Shown here piece after piece: positions 43,266-50,710 of a stretch of 64,000 nucleotides of DNA. This stretch comes from Bradyrhizobiaceae bacterium (GTDB lineage Bacteria > Pseudomonadota > Alphaproteobacteria > Rhizobiales > Xanthobacteraceae): contig CP078014.1 of NCBI GenBank assembly GCA_020544565.1, positions 2,978,016 to 3,042,015 on the forward strand, written 5' to 3'. A program made the translations under genes and the position numbers. The notes beneath the pieces were generated by a model. That model did not search any database. It worked only from the letters and a program-made list of their open reading frames with translations, and was not told the DNA's origin. The number at the start of each line of letters is the position of its first letter. Position 1 is the stretch's first letter.

Positions 43266-43511
43266 ATGGCGAGGATCACCATACACGACCGTCTCGTCGC
43301 CGCCCTGCAGCACCGAGGCGAAGCGATCATCGCTGATGCACGCTCGACCCGCTACACGGTCCTCACGCGAACGCGCCGGGAAACCGGCGAGCAGGTCGGC
43401 TTCTATTTTGTCGGCCGTGCTGGCGCGCTCCGGGCCGGCCGCACGGTGGCCGAGAGCCGACCGGTGGGCGCCGACTTCCGGGCGAAGCTGCTCGGAGCGA
43501 CCGCCAGTTGA
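43266..43511 (+). CDS. Small phage protein of unknown function
   Basis: An 81-aa protein four bases after the DUF3489 gene. It begins ARITIHDRLVAALQHRGEAI and has a basic, beta-rich middle (RYTVLTRTRRETGEQVGFYF). Family not recognised; the tight spacing says it is co-expressed with the DUF3489 protein. Confidence 0.6.
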   Translation: MARITIHDRLVAALQHRGEAIIADARSTRYTVLTRTRRETGEQVGFYFVGRAGALRAGRTVAESRPVGADFRAKLLGATAS

Positions 43512-43530
43512 CACGTCATCATCACTGAAG

Positions 43531-43560
43531 CGCCGCTGCCCGCGATGGGCGGCGGCGTTT
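43531..43560. terminator. Terminator between convergent genes
   Basis: CGCCGCTGCCC and GGGCGGCGGCG pair over 11 bases (one G-T) around a GCGAT loop and are followed by TTT. It lies between the stops of the 81-aa gene (+) and the DUF7220 gene (-) and may serve both. Confidence 0.6.
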
Positions 43561-43563
43561 CGC

Positions 43564-43785
43564 TTATGCAGACAAAGCGCGCATCCGTTCGAAGATGCGC
43601 CGCACGGCATAGCTACGTGCCACCGAGACCAGCGTGAACAGAGCGCCGATCAACAGATTGTCGCTCAGGGACACTTGCAGACCGAACAACGGGAAGACCG
43701 CGATCTGGGTCAGCACGGCCACGCCGTAGCCGATAGCGACATTGCTCAACGCCTCGATCAAAGACATCCGGCGCGATTGCTTCAT
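43564..43785 (-). CDS. DUF7220-type small membrane protein
   Basis: A 73-aa protein with MSLIEALSNVAIGYGVAVLT, a hydrophobic helix, then LSDNLLIGALFTLVSVARSY and a basic C-terminus, RRIFERMRAL. Two membrane helices with an MS.IEA..N...GY opening match a phage family I know as DUF7220. Its start overlaps the stop of the methyltransferase gene (ATGA), so the two are translated together. Confidence 0.65.
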   Translation of the reverse strand: MKQSRRMSLIEALSNVAIGYGVAVLTQIAVFPLFGLQVSLSDNLLIGALFTLVSVARSYAVRRIFERMRALSA

Positions 43786-45104
43786 GCCGCGTCCTTTGCG
43801 CCGTCGCCAGCGCCAAGACGCGCGGCTTTCACCTCTTCGAAGCTGCGATCTTCGTCGTCCAGTTTCGCCGACTTCCCCGTGAATACCTGCCAGCGGTTGA
43901 CGATGACGTCGCAGAAGGTCTCGGAGAGTTCGAGCCCAAAGACGCGTCGCCCTGTGCGCTCGCCTGCGATGAGTTGCGAGCCCGAGCCGGAGAACGGCTC
44001 GTAGCAGATTTCGCCTGGCACGGTGTGCAGCTCCATCGGCAGCGTGAACACGCGCACCGGTTTCGAGGTCGGGTGCTCGCGCGTCTCGATCTCACTCGAC
44101 GGGATGGACCACACGGTCGTCGGCCAGTTCTCGAAGCCTTCACGATTAACACGCGGCTTGTTGCCCGAGCGCCAGCCGAACAGGCAGGGCTCGTGCGCCC
44201 ACAGCATGATCGAGCGCGTCAGCACCGGACGGCTCTTGGCCCAGATGATCTGCTGGTGATGCAGAACGTCGAATTTGGACCAGCAGGCTTCCAGCATCGC
44301 CTGGCGCCGCGAGGCGTGCCAGCAATACCAGGCCGCGTCCTCCTTGATGGCGCAGTCGATGGCGACCTGCATGAAGGCCTCATAGAACTGCGGACCCTGG
44401 GATGAATCGTCCCAATGCTTCTGCTCGATGTAGTCGTCGGACCAGTCCTTGTTGGCGATCTTCTTGGCCCGGGCCGACGCGTTCTTCTTCGTCGGGTGGT
44501 TGGTGCCGTCATAGTCGACGAGATAGGGCGGGTCGGTTGCGAACAGCGCGGCGCGCTCGCCGTTCATCAGGCGGGTGACGTCCTCGGCCGAAGTCGAGTC
44601 TCCGCAGAGGAGGCGGTGGTCCCCAAGGATCCAGAGATCGCCGCGGCGGGTGACAGGCGTGGCGGCCGGCTCCGGAACCTCGTCTTCGTCCACCAGCCCC
44701 TCGACGGGCGCCTCGGCCAGGAGACGGGCCAGTTCATCGTCTTCGAAACCGGTCAGCGCCAGGTCGAACTCGTCGAGCTTCAGATCGGCCAGTTCGAGTT
44801 TCAGCAGCTCGTCATCCCAGCTCGCATTCTGATGCGAGCGGTTGTCCATCAGCCGGTAGGCGCGCAGCTGCGCCGGCGTCAGGCCATGCGCGACATGCAC
44901 CGGGACGCTCGTCATACCGAGCCGCTTGGCCGCCTCGTAGCGGGTGTGGCCGACGACGATCACCATGTCCTCGTCGACGACGATCGGCTGACGCCAGCCG
45001 AACTCGGCCAGCGAGGCGGCGACCGTGGCGACAGCCTCCTCGTTGCGCCGCGGGTTGCGCGCATAGGGCACAAGCTTGTCGATCGGCGTTTCGACGACTT
45101 CCAT
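43782..45104 (-). CDS. ParB-domain DNA methyltransferase, phage type
   Basis: A 440-aa fusion. Residues 1-85 form a ParB/Srx nuclease-type domain (VVETPIDKLVPYARNPRRNE, then VVGHTRYEAAKRLGM). An acidic linker leads to the methyltransferase: DPPY at 191-194 and, later, FSGSGSQLIAGERTGRRVFG as the cofactor site, which is the beta-class order for N6-adenine or N4-cytosine methylation. Such orphan enzymes protect phage DNA from restriction or tune gene expression. No matching nuclease gene is near. The start is ATG 45104; the upstream open frame has no support. Confidence 0.85.
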   Translation of the reverse strand: MEVVETPIDKLVPYARNPRRNEEAVATVAASLAEFGWRQPIVVDEDMVIVVGHTRYEAAKRLGMTSVPVHVAHGLTPAQLRAYRLMDNRSHQNASWDDELLKLELADLKLDEFDLALTGFEDDELARLLAEAPVEGLVDEDEVPEPAATPVTRRGDLWILGDHRLLCGDSTSAEDVTRLMNGERAALFATDPPYLVDYDGTNHPTKKNASARAKKIANKDWSDDYIEQKHWDDSSQGPQFYEAFMQVAIDCAIKEDAAWYCWHASRRQAMLEACWSKFDVLHHQQIIWAKSRPVLTRSIMLWAHEPCLFGWRSGNKPRVNREGFENWPTTVWSIPSSEIETREHPTSKPVRVFTLPMELHTVPGEICYEPFSGSGSQLIAGERTGRRVFGLELSETFCDVIVNRWQVFTGKSAKLDDEDRSFEEVKAARLGAGDGAKDAA

Positions 45105-45433
45105 GGTCGGTCCGGTGCGATGGGTGAAGGATCTGATCCGGCGGTCGCGAAACCAGCCGATGTGCTGGGCCGGCAAAACAGGTTCCGCTTCGCCGATGCG
45201 CTCGAAACGAAACGCCCCCAACCGGCGGCTTCGCCATCGCCGAGGTCCGCAGACGCCCAAGTGTTTGAATTCACGAGGCCAAGGATGCAGGCGAAACGAA
45301 ATGGCCTATTTCGGCGCCGTCACTGGGCAAGCGTCGCGCCATTGCCGCCAGCACACGATTTCGGCCAGGGAGGAACCGCTATCTCTTTGAGTTCGTTGAT
45401 ATTAACGCCGTACCGTAAGGCAGAGCGTCCCGC
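45105..45433. other. Divergent intergenic region between methyltransferase and higBA
   Basis: I see no supported gene. The methyltransferase frame stays open upstream of its ATG, but this part reads like translated non-coding DNA. The region must hold the leftward promoter for the methyltransferase and DUF7220 genes; I could not define it. Confidence 0.4.
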
Positions 45434-45462
45434 TTGACAGGACGTCCCGTTTTGCGTTACGC
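45434..45462 (+). promoter_or_regulatory. Promoter of higBA
   Basis: TTGACA (45434-45439), a 17-base spacer and TTACGC (45457-45462) lie just before the GTG of higB, so the leader is very short. CGTCCCG occurs twice (45426 and 45443), flanking the -35 box 17 bases apart, a possible HigA operator. Confidence 0.55.
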
Positions 45463-45468
45463 TTTGCC

Positions 45469-45750
45469 GTGATCAAGAGCTTTGCCGACAAACGCACAGC
45501 GGCGATCTTCGCTGGCTACGCCGTCCGCGACCTGCCGCAGCAAATCCAGCGGCGGGCTCGCGCCAAGCTGCTGGCGATCGATGCGGCCACACTGCTGGAC
45601 GATCTGCGGGTGCCGCCCGGCAATCGCCTGGAAGCGCTGCACGGTGACCGGCAGGGTCAACACAGCATCCGCGTCAACGACCAGTGGCGGATCTGTTTTG
45701 TCTGGCGCGACAACGAGGCGTGGGAGGTCGAGATTGTCGACTACCACTGA
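45469..45750 (+). CDS. higB: HigB-type toxin (RelE/ParE fold)
   Basis: A 93-aa protein of the HigB type: IKSFADKRTAAIFAGYAVRD, then LDDLRVPPGNRLEALHGDRQ and QHSIRVNDQWRICFVWRDNE. HigB toxins cut mRNA on the ribosome. It starts with GTG and precedes its antitoxin, the typical HigBA order. Confidence 0.88.
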   Translation: MIKSFADKRTAAIFAGYAVRDLPQQIQRRARAKLLAIDAATLLDDLRVPPGNRLEALHGDRQGQHSIRVNDQWRICFVWRDNEAWEVEIVDYH

Positions 45751-45762
45751 GGAGTGATGACC

Positions 45763-46119
45763 ATGACCATCAAGCGTGAGGATCTCGACAGGCGCATCGT
45801 CGATTTCTCGGAGGTGACGACGGGCCGTCGTCTGCCGCCAGTCCATCCGGGAGAAATCCTGCGTGATGAGTTCCTGACTCCGTTGGGGATGAGCGCCTAC
45901 GAACTCGCCAACGCGATCAAGGCGCCACGCTCGCGGGTCAACGATGTCCTGCTTGGGCGTCGCGCGATCACGACCGACACGGCCATGCGCCTCGCGCGCT
46001 ATTTCGGCACATCGCCGGAGTTCTGGATCAATCTGCAGGCCCGCTACGATCTCGATGTTGCCGACCGCACCACGCGGCGCAAGATCGAGCAGGAGGTCGC
46101 TCCTCGCAACGCCGCCTGA
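45763..46119 (+). CDS. higA: HigA-type antitoxin (XRE family)
   Basis: A 118-aa protein: PPVHPGEILRDEFLTPLGMS, then AYELANAIKAPRSRVNDVLL as the helix-turn-helix, and ARYFGTSPEFWINLQARYDL. It neutralises HigB and represses the operon. GGAG at 45751-45754 fits ATG 45763 best; an ATG at 45757 is too close to it. Confidence 0.88.
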   Translation: MTIKREDLDRRIVDFSEVTTGRRLPPVHPGEILRDEFLTPLGMSAYELANAIKAPRSRVNDVLLGRRAITTDTAMRLARYFGTSPEFWINLQARYDLDVADRTTRRKIEQEVAPRNAA

Positions 46120-46212
46120 CCGGGTGTTCTTTCGGGTGCGGAAGACTTCGAAACCGCGGCCGCACGCGGCTCGCCCGAGCATACCCGAGAACTAACCCAA
46201 ATCGCCGATCTA

Positions 46213-46248
46213 TGTCTCGCCGGGAAATGTCTCAGCGAAAATTGTCTC
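46213..46248. repeat. Three TGTCTC direct repeats at 15-bp steps
   Basis: TGTCTC occurs at 46213, 46228 and 46243 with exactly 15 bases between starts, each followed by a purine-rich stretch. It lies in the 134-base gap between higA and the convergent DUF6362 gene. Multiple short repeats are seen at some insertion-sequence ends (IS21 type), but no transposase is near. Confidence 0.5.
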
Positions 46249-46253
46249 ACGCA

Positions 46254-46694
46254 TCAAAATGAACTTGACGACCGAACTCGGTCGACGAGGAAAGCGCGCG
46301 AACGTTTCGCCGGCACTTGCTGTCCATTCAGCTTCCAGGTGATGACGCTGAGGCCGTACTCCCAGCGACGGCACGCGGTGGCGCGGGAGATCCCGAAGCG
46401 CCAGCAGATCGGCTTCCACGGCGTGCCCTCGGCGCGCGCCCAGACAAGCCGGGCATCGTCGGACTCCAGCCATCGCAGCCAGGGCAGCGTCGCCTCCATG
46501 CGGCTGATGGCGTCGGGCAAGGGCGGCGGACGCTTCATGCGCGGCGGCTCTTGACCGACGAGATCAGCGAACTCATGCACGATCTTCGGCCACACCGAGA
46601 AATACCCCTGCACCCGAACCTCGGGGAGGCGCTTCATGACGTCAGCAGCTTCGATCAGCCGCTCCTCGACCTGTTCGCGAGTCCAATCAGCCAT
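46254..46694 (-). CDS. DUF6362-type phage regulatory protein
   Basis: A 146-aa protein: MADWTREQVEERLIEAADVM, RRLPEVRVQGYFSVWP-like middle, and a C-terminal HTH-like part (GTPWKPICWRFGISRATACR, then RWEYGLSVITWKLNGQQVP). DUF6362 proteins stand near the end of early operons in alphaproteobacterial phages, and the HTH suggests a role in late-gene control; that is inferred. ATG 46694 overlaps the upstream gene. Confidence 0.7.
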   Translation of the reverse strand: MADWTREQVEERLIEAADVMKRLPEVRVQGYFSVWPKIVHEFADLVGQEPPRMKRPPPLPDAISRMEATLPWLRWLESDDARLVWARAEGTPWKPICWRFGISRATACRRWEYGLSVITWKLNGQQVPAKRSRAFLVDRVRSSSSF

Positions 46695-46887
46695 GCTGTT
46701 GCTCCGTCGGCAGGCGCCGTCCGCCATAGAGCTTCTCGCCGAGCTGGCGAACCAGTTCTCGCTCGGGCCAGGTGAGGCGCGGATCGGTGGGGCTGACGAC
46801 GAGGAGGCCCTGCTCGCGCCAACCCTCCCGCTTGACCTCTTCGGCCGACCGGCGTTCGCCGCCATATCCTTTCGGCAGCCATCTCAT
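46687..46887 (-). CDS. Small phage protein of unknown function
   Basis: A 66-aa protein (MRWLPKGYGGERRSAEEVKR, EGWREQGLLVVSPTDPRLTW, PERELVRQLGEKLYG). It overlaps both neighbours by a few bases, as expected for a packed early operon. Family not recognised. Confidence 0.65.
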   Translation of the reverse strand: MRWLPKGYGGERRSAEEVKREGWREQGLLVVSPTDPRLTWPERELVRQLGEKLYGGRRLPTEQQHG

Positions 46888-47141
46888 CGTCCGACCTCCT
46901 GCAGCACCGCTGCATAGCCGGCGATGTCGAGAATCGAATCCTGATGCTTCGGATCGTGCCCGAGCCGCGCCAGCTTCAGATCGATGAGGCAGAGCACGAC
47001 CTCCGCCGGCGTGATGGGCCGGCCGAGCGTGATCGACCAGCGTCTGGCGACCACGGCCATCGCAGCGGCGGGTTCTCCGTATATCTTGCGGCGCTCGGCG
47101 ACGACCGACGCGGCATGCCTGAGCATCGTCTCCCCGCTCAT
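46884..47141 (-). CDS. DUF6378-type phage protein
   Basis: An 85-aa protein, ASVVAERRKIYGEPAAAMAV and PAEVVLCLIDLKLARLGHDP, then HQDSILDIAGYAAVL. The KIYG...A and K.ARL....H.DSI.DIAGYA pattern is that of DUF6378, a small family common beside phage replication genes. Function unknown. Confidence 0.72.
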   Translation of the reverse strand: MSGETMLRHAASVVAERRKIYGEPAAAMAVVARRWSITLGRPITPAEVVLCLIDLKLARLGHDPKHQDSILDIAGYAAVLQEVGR

Positions 47142-47677
47142 CGCACGCCTCCCTCGGTTTCGATGGCCCACAGGAGGATGGCGATGGCGTCGGCTTCATT
47201 ATCGTCCGCGGGTGAGAAGCCGCGGGCGCGAACGGCGGCCATGACCGCGGCCTTGTCGGCGTTGCCCTTGGCGGCGACGTGCCGCTTGATCGTGCCGACG
47301 GGAACGCCCTGATAGGCGATCGCGTGGCTCTCACACCAGGCGCTCAACGTCGCCAGGAAGCCGCCATAGAGATGGGCCGCGTCGGTGCCGACATGGCGGC
47401 GAACCTCCTCGAAATAGATCGCGGTGAGACCGTCGGTATCCTCGGCGATCTGGTCCAGCCAGCTTCGGAAGCGCAGGTAGCGCATGCCGCCGCCGTCATA
47501 GCGGCTCGGCCGGAACGAGACCGTGCCGCTTGTAATCAGGCCGTCATGGCTGCGCAGCGCCCAGCCGGTCGTGGTGCCGAGATCGAGGCTGAGAATGGCG
47601 CGATGCGCATGAGCCGGATGTGGACGGAATGCGATGGCCCCTGCTGCGGCGGGGCCGGTTTCGATGGTCGAAATCAT
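47138..47677 (-). CDS. RuvC-like Holliday junction resolvase, phage type
   Basis: A 179-aa RNase H-fold protein. ILSLDLGTTTGWALRSHDG holds the first catalytic Asp, IYFEEVRRHVGTDAAH the Glu, and ADDNEADAIAILLWAIE the last two acidic residues; the lysine-rich GTIKRHVAAKGNADKAAV lies between. It probably resolves branched DNA during replication and packaging. GGAG sits 6 bases before ATG 47677. Confidence 0.8.
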   Translation of the reverse strand: MISTIETGPAAAGAIAFRPHPAHAHRAILSLDLGTTTGWALRSHDGLITSGTVSFRPSRYDGGGMRYLRFRSWLDQIAEDTDGLTAIYFEEVRRHVGTDAAHLYGGFLATLSAWCESHAIAYQGVPVGTIKRHVAAKGNADKAAVMAAVRARGFSPADDNEADAIAILLWAIETEGGVR

Positions 47678-47783
47678 GATTGTCTCCAAGGCGCGAGCAA
47701 GGGTCGGGTTTCCGATCGAAGACCCATCGCGGCGGACCGGTCGCTGCCGCCTGGAGACGGCCGAGTTGACGGAGCATGCCCAT
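47544..47783 (-). CDS. Possible small gene overlapping the resolvase
   Basis: The 105-base gap after the primase gene has a strong AAGGAGGT ribosome site 7 bases before an ATG (47783) that overlaps the primase stop (TGATG). The frame gives 79 aa: the first 33 (MGMLRQLGRLQAAATGPPRW) fill the gap and look natural; the rest overlaps the resolvase gene and is Arg- and Ser-rich. The true end may differ. Low confidence. Confidence 0.35.
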   Translation of the reverse strand: MGMLRQLGRLQAAATGPPRWVFDRKPDPCSRLGDNHDFDHRNRPRRSRGHRIPSTSGSCASRHSQPRSRHHDRLGAAQP

Positions 47784-50710
47784 CAGAGCACCTCCTTGAG
47801 CCAGTCCGGCGCGGCGCCGTTCGGGGAACGTGGTGAGGGACGTTCCCCCGCATGTTCCCCGGTACAAGCCGTTGACGGACAAGCGCTTTGGGAAGGTGAC
47901 GAAGGTGGGGAACGTTTTTCCCCATCCTCCATCGCGTGGGCGCAGCCGCGCACATGCGTTAGTGTCGAAAAACGTTCCCCATGTTCCCCACGTTCCCCTT
48001 TGCTATTGGTTTCAATGGGTTGTACCGGGGAACGTTGGTTTTCGACGTTCCCCTTTTCGGCGCAACGTTCCCCGGCTTGAGCCTCGACACCCTGCGGAAA
48101 ACGTTCCCCACGTTCCCCTTCGATCGTGAGCTGCCAGCGCTTGGCCTGATGGGAGACGCCCAGCGTGCGCACGCGCATCTTGCGGCCGTCGATATCGAAC
48201 ACCCGGTCGCGCATGCGGGCGAGCGCCTTGCCGAGCCGTGTGCGCTGTGACCGGTCGCCCCCGGCGCCCAGCGGCAGCGGGGGCTCGCAGGCCAACGCCA
48301 CCTCGTAGAGATCGCCGGTGCCGACCTCCGCCGTCCCGAAGCGGTCCCACCAGCCGCCGATGAAGCTGCGCCAGATCGCGCCCTCGCCATCGGCGGCAGC
48401 GAGCATCTCGTCGAGGTTGGCGAGAAAGCCTTCGATCCCGGCGACCTCAAGGACGCCGCCCATGATGCGCGACCAGATCTCGTAGCTGCCGATCATGCGC
48501 GCGCCCCGTGGCCTGCCGGCGGCCAGCCACGCCCGGCACAATGTGAGGCAGGCCGCGACAATGCGCGGCCGGTTGGCGCGAACCCAGCTCATGAGATCGG
48601 GGTGGCGGAACCCCTCGCGCCGCCAGGGTTGATCCACACGAGCATCGAGCCGGATGCGCACGATGCGGCGCGCCATCTCGTTGGAGAATTCGGGATTGTT
48701 GCCGGTCGCGATCCAGACGCAGCGGATAGGCAATCGCGTCATCTCGGACGCGCCAAGAATGCGGTCCTCCCAGAAGGGCGCGGTGAGTGCTGCCGCGAGC
48801 GCCGAGGAGTCTAGCGGGTGACGCAGATTGTCGATGAGCACGATCGAGGGAATCTGGCGCAGCTTGGCGGTCAGCCGCTTGCGCCACTCTTCGTCGTCGC
48901 GGCCCTCGGTCATCACGGAGGCGCTGACGCCGGTGAGCACGGTCGCGATCGCGTCGACCATCAGGGTCGCGCCGGTGCCGGGTGTCGGCTTCTCGATCAG
49001 ATGAAGCGGCGTCGGTGCGTCGATCATGGCGCGAAGAAAGCCGAGCAGCATCAAGGCAACGGCATGCGCCCGCTCCGCGTGGCCGGTGAAGGGGAACTCG
49101 CCGAGCATGTCGTCGACGATGAGACTGCGCGCGGTCGCGATCTCCGCCGGCGACGGGCGCTCCGGCACCTGCGGCACGGCAAAGCCTGGTGTTGGCTGGT
49201 AGAGCAGCCGCGCATCGGGGTGGTAACCGGGCTCGGTCAGGAGGGCGCCATTGCGGCCGAAGACCGGCGTGGTGACGATCCCCGCCAGGACCGGCAGGCC
49301 GGGATCGGGCGTCGCCAGCAGCGATTTGATGAGCGGCGTCGGCGGATGCGCGGGAACGAGATCGCCATTGCGCGCCAGACGCCGCCAATCGGCGAGCTTG
49401 GCCAGCATGTGGCGCAGGCGCTCTTCCGTGACGGGCCGGGCCATGGGCAGGCCGTCATCGTCATGCACGGCCCAGGTCGGCATGCCGCCGCTGCGAAAGA
49501 GCCAAGGCGTCCTGTTCGACGCGAGCAGCAGACTCCAGCTGCGTGCGTGGGCGCGGGCGAGATCGCCCTCATCGGCGCGCAGTTGCGGCAAGCGGCCCGG
49601 CGGCTCGACGAAGCCGATCGGGCGGTTTCGGGCGCCATCCTGCGCATCCGTGCCATCCGCCACTGCACACGGCTCGGCCGCGTCGATGATCTGACGGACC
49701 GCATCCGCGCCGTCGTGCAACAGGACGTCGTTGAAGTCCTCGCCTTCCGCCCGCGGCAGGGCGATGGCGACGCTGCGGCCTTCCGCGAGGAGACGCCGCG
49801 CCGCCGCCTCGGCTGCACGAAGGCCCGCTCCCGACGCATCGTGGTCGGCGAGCAGCACGACACGCCGGGCATCTGGCGGCAGGACGACCTGTTCGAGATT
49901 GGTGGCCGAGAGCGCTGCCCACACCGCCATGCCCGGGCAGGCCGTCATCACGGCGAGCGCCGTCTCGATCCCTTCGCTGAGACCAAGGACAGCGTCGTCG
50001 CCGATCGGCGCCAGCCGCACGGCGCCGCCGCCGACCCGGCCCAGCATCTTCTTCGGCTTTTCAACCTCGGCTTTCGCCGCCCCATCCGGGCGCAGGTAGA
50101 TGCGGTGCAGGGCAACCACGCTGCCGGCGCGATCGCGAACCAGGCCGACGATGGCCGGGAAACCGGTCCTCGTATCCCAATGCGCGAGATCCGGATGGAA
50201 CAGGAGGTCGCACGGTGGCGGGACCGTGAGCCCTCGTGCGCGCAGATAGGCCTCCCCCGGTGTGCCGGCGATCGGGATGGCCCGGGAGAGGATGATCTCG
50301 ATTTCTCGGGCAGAGTCTTTCTCCGGCCTCGCGGAAGCCGCCGACGGTTCGCGACGCGCTGGCGCCGCGGCCGACCATCCGACCAGATCGGCGGCATAGG
50401 CGAAGAGGTCGCGGCCCTTGAGGCCGGTCGCCTGTTCCAGCGTGCTCAGCGGCCCGCCGCCCTGGCCGCCGTCGAAGTCGATCCAGCCGCCGGCGTGCTC
50501 GCCTCTGAGCGTGATCACGCAGGAACCGTTCTTTCGCGGCGCCCCGCCATTGATGTTGGCGAGACGCCATTCGTCACCGTTGCGACGGCCGTTTGGAAAG
50601 TGCTGCGGCACCCAGACGTCGGTTCTGTCACGCAGGCCGGCCACGATGGCGTCGAGATCGTAATGAACCGCAGGCGTTCTGGCGGGTGCGATGTCGTTGA
50701 AGTCAATCAA
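47783..50710 (-). CDS. Primase/helicase-type replication protein with Toprim domain
   Basis: A 975-aa protein. The first 130 residues are a primase-like N-terminal part (DEWRLANINGGAPRKNGSCV, then WIDFDGGQGGGPLSTLEQAT). The Toprim domain has EGIETAL near residue 245 and DHDASGAG near 290. A helicase-like ATPase follows: LIEKPTPGTGATLMVD near 575, IVLIDNL, and WIATGNN. The Walker A has Ala where Lys is expected. The last 110 residues are made of GER/GEH-type repeats coded by the GTTCCCC iterons. The start is TTG, overlapping the helicase gene's stop. Confidence 0.82.
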   Translation of the reverse strand: MIDFNDIAPARTPAVHYDLDAIVAGLRDRTDVWVPQHFPNGRRNGDEWRLANINGGAPRKNGSCVITLRGEHAGGWIDFDGGQGGGPLSTLEQATGLKGRDLFAYAADLVGWSAAAPARREPSAASARPEKDSAREIEIILSRAIPIAGTPGEAYLRARGLTVPPPCDLLFHPDLAHWDTRTGFPAIVGLVRDRAGSVVALHRIYLRPDGAAKAEVEKPKKMLGRVGGGAVRLAPIGDDAVLGLSEGIETALAVMTACPGMAVWAALSATNLEQVVLPPDARRVVLLADHDASGAGLRAAEAAARRLLAEGRSVAIALPRAEGEDFNDVLLHDGADAVRQIIDAAEPCAVADGTDAQDGARNRPIGFVEPPGRLPQLRADEGDLARAHARSWSLLLASNRTPWLFRSGGMPTWAVHDDDGLPMARPVTEERLRHMLAKLADWRRLARNGDLVPAHPPTPLIKSLLATPDPGLPVLAGIVTTPVFGRNGALLTEPGYHPDARLLYQPTPGFAVPQVPERPSPAEIATARSLIVDDMLGEFPFTGHAERAHAVALMLLGFLRAMIDAPTPLHLIEKPTPGTGATLMVDAIATVLTGVSASVMTEGRDDEEWRKRLTAKLRQIPSIVLIDNLRHPLDSSALAAALTAPFWEDRILGASEMTRLPIRCVWIATGNNPEFSNEMARRIVRIRLDARVDQPWRREGFRHPDLMSWVRANRPRIVAACLTLCRAWLAAGRPRGARMIGSYEIWSRIMGGVLEVAGIEGFLANLDEMLAAADGEGAIWRSFIGGWWDRFGTAEVGTGDLYEVALACEPPLPLGAGGDRSQRTRLGKALARMRDRVFDIDGRKMRVRTLGVSHQAKRWQLTIEGERGERFPQGVEAQAGERCAEKGNVENQRSPVQPIETNSKGERGEHGERFSTLTHVRGCAHAMEDGEKRSPPSSPSQSACPSTACTGEHAGERPSPRSPNGAAPDWLKEVL
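47823..48118. repeat. Iteron cluster: 9-bp ACGTTCCCC repeats, candidate replication origin
   Basis: Within 296 bases there are ten exact copies of ACGTTCCCC: seven forward (47840, 47990, 47972, 48045, 48065, 48101, 48110) and three inverted (47823, 47907, 48027). Two variants ATGTTCCCC occur at 47852 and 47981. Three copies run head to tail with no gap at 47972-47998 and two at 48101-48118. They lie inside the 3' end of the primase gene, as iterons do inside the lambda O gene. Confidence 0.7.
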
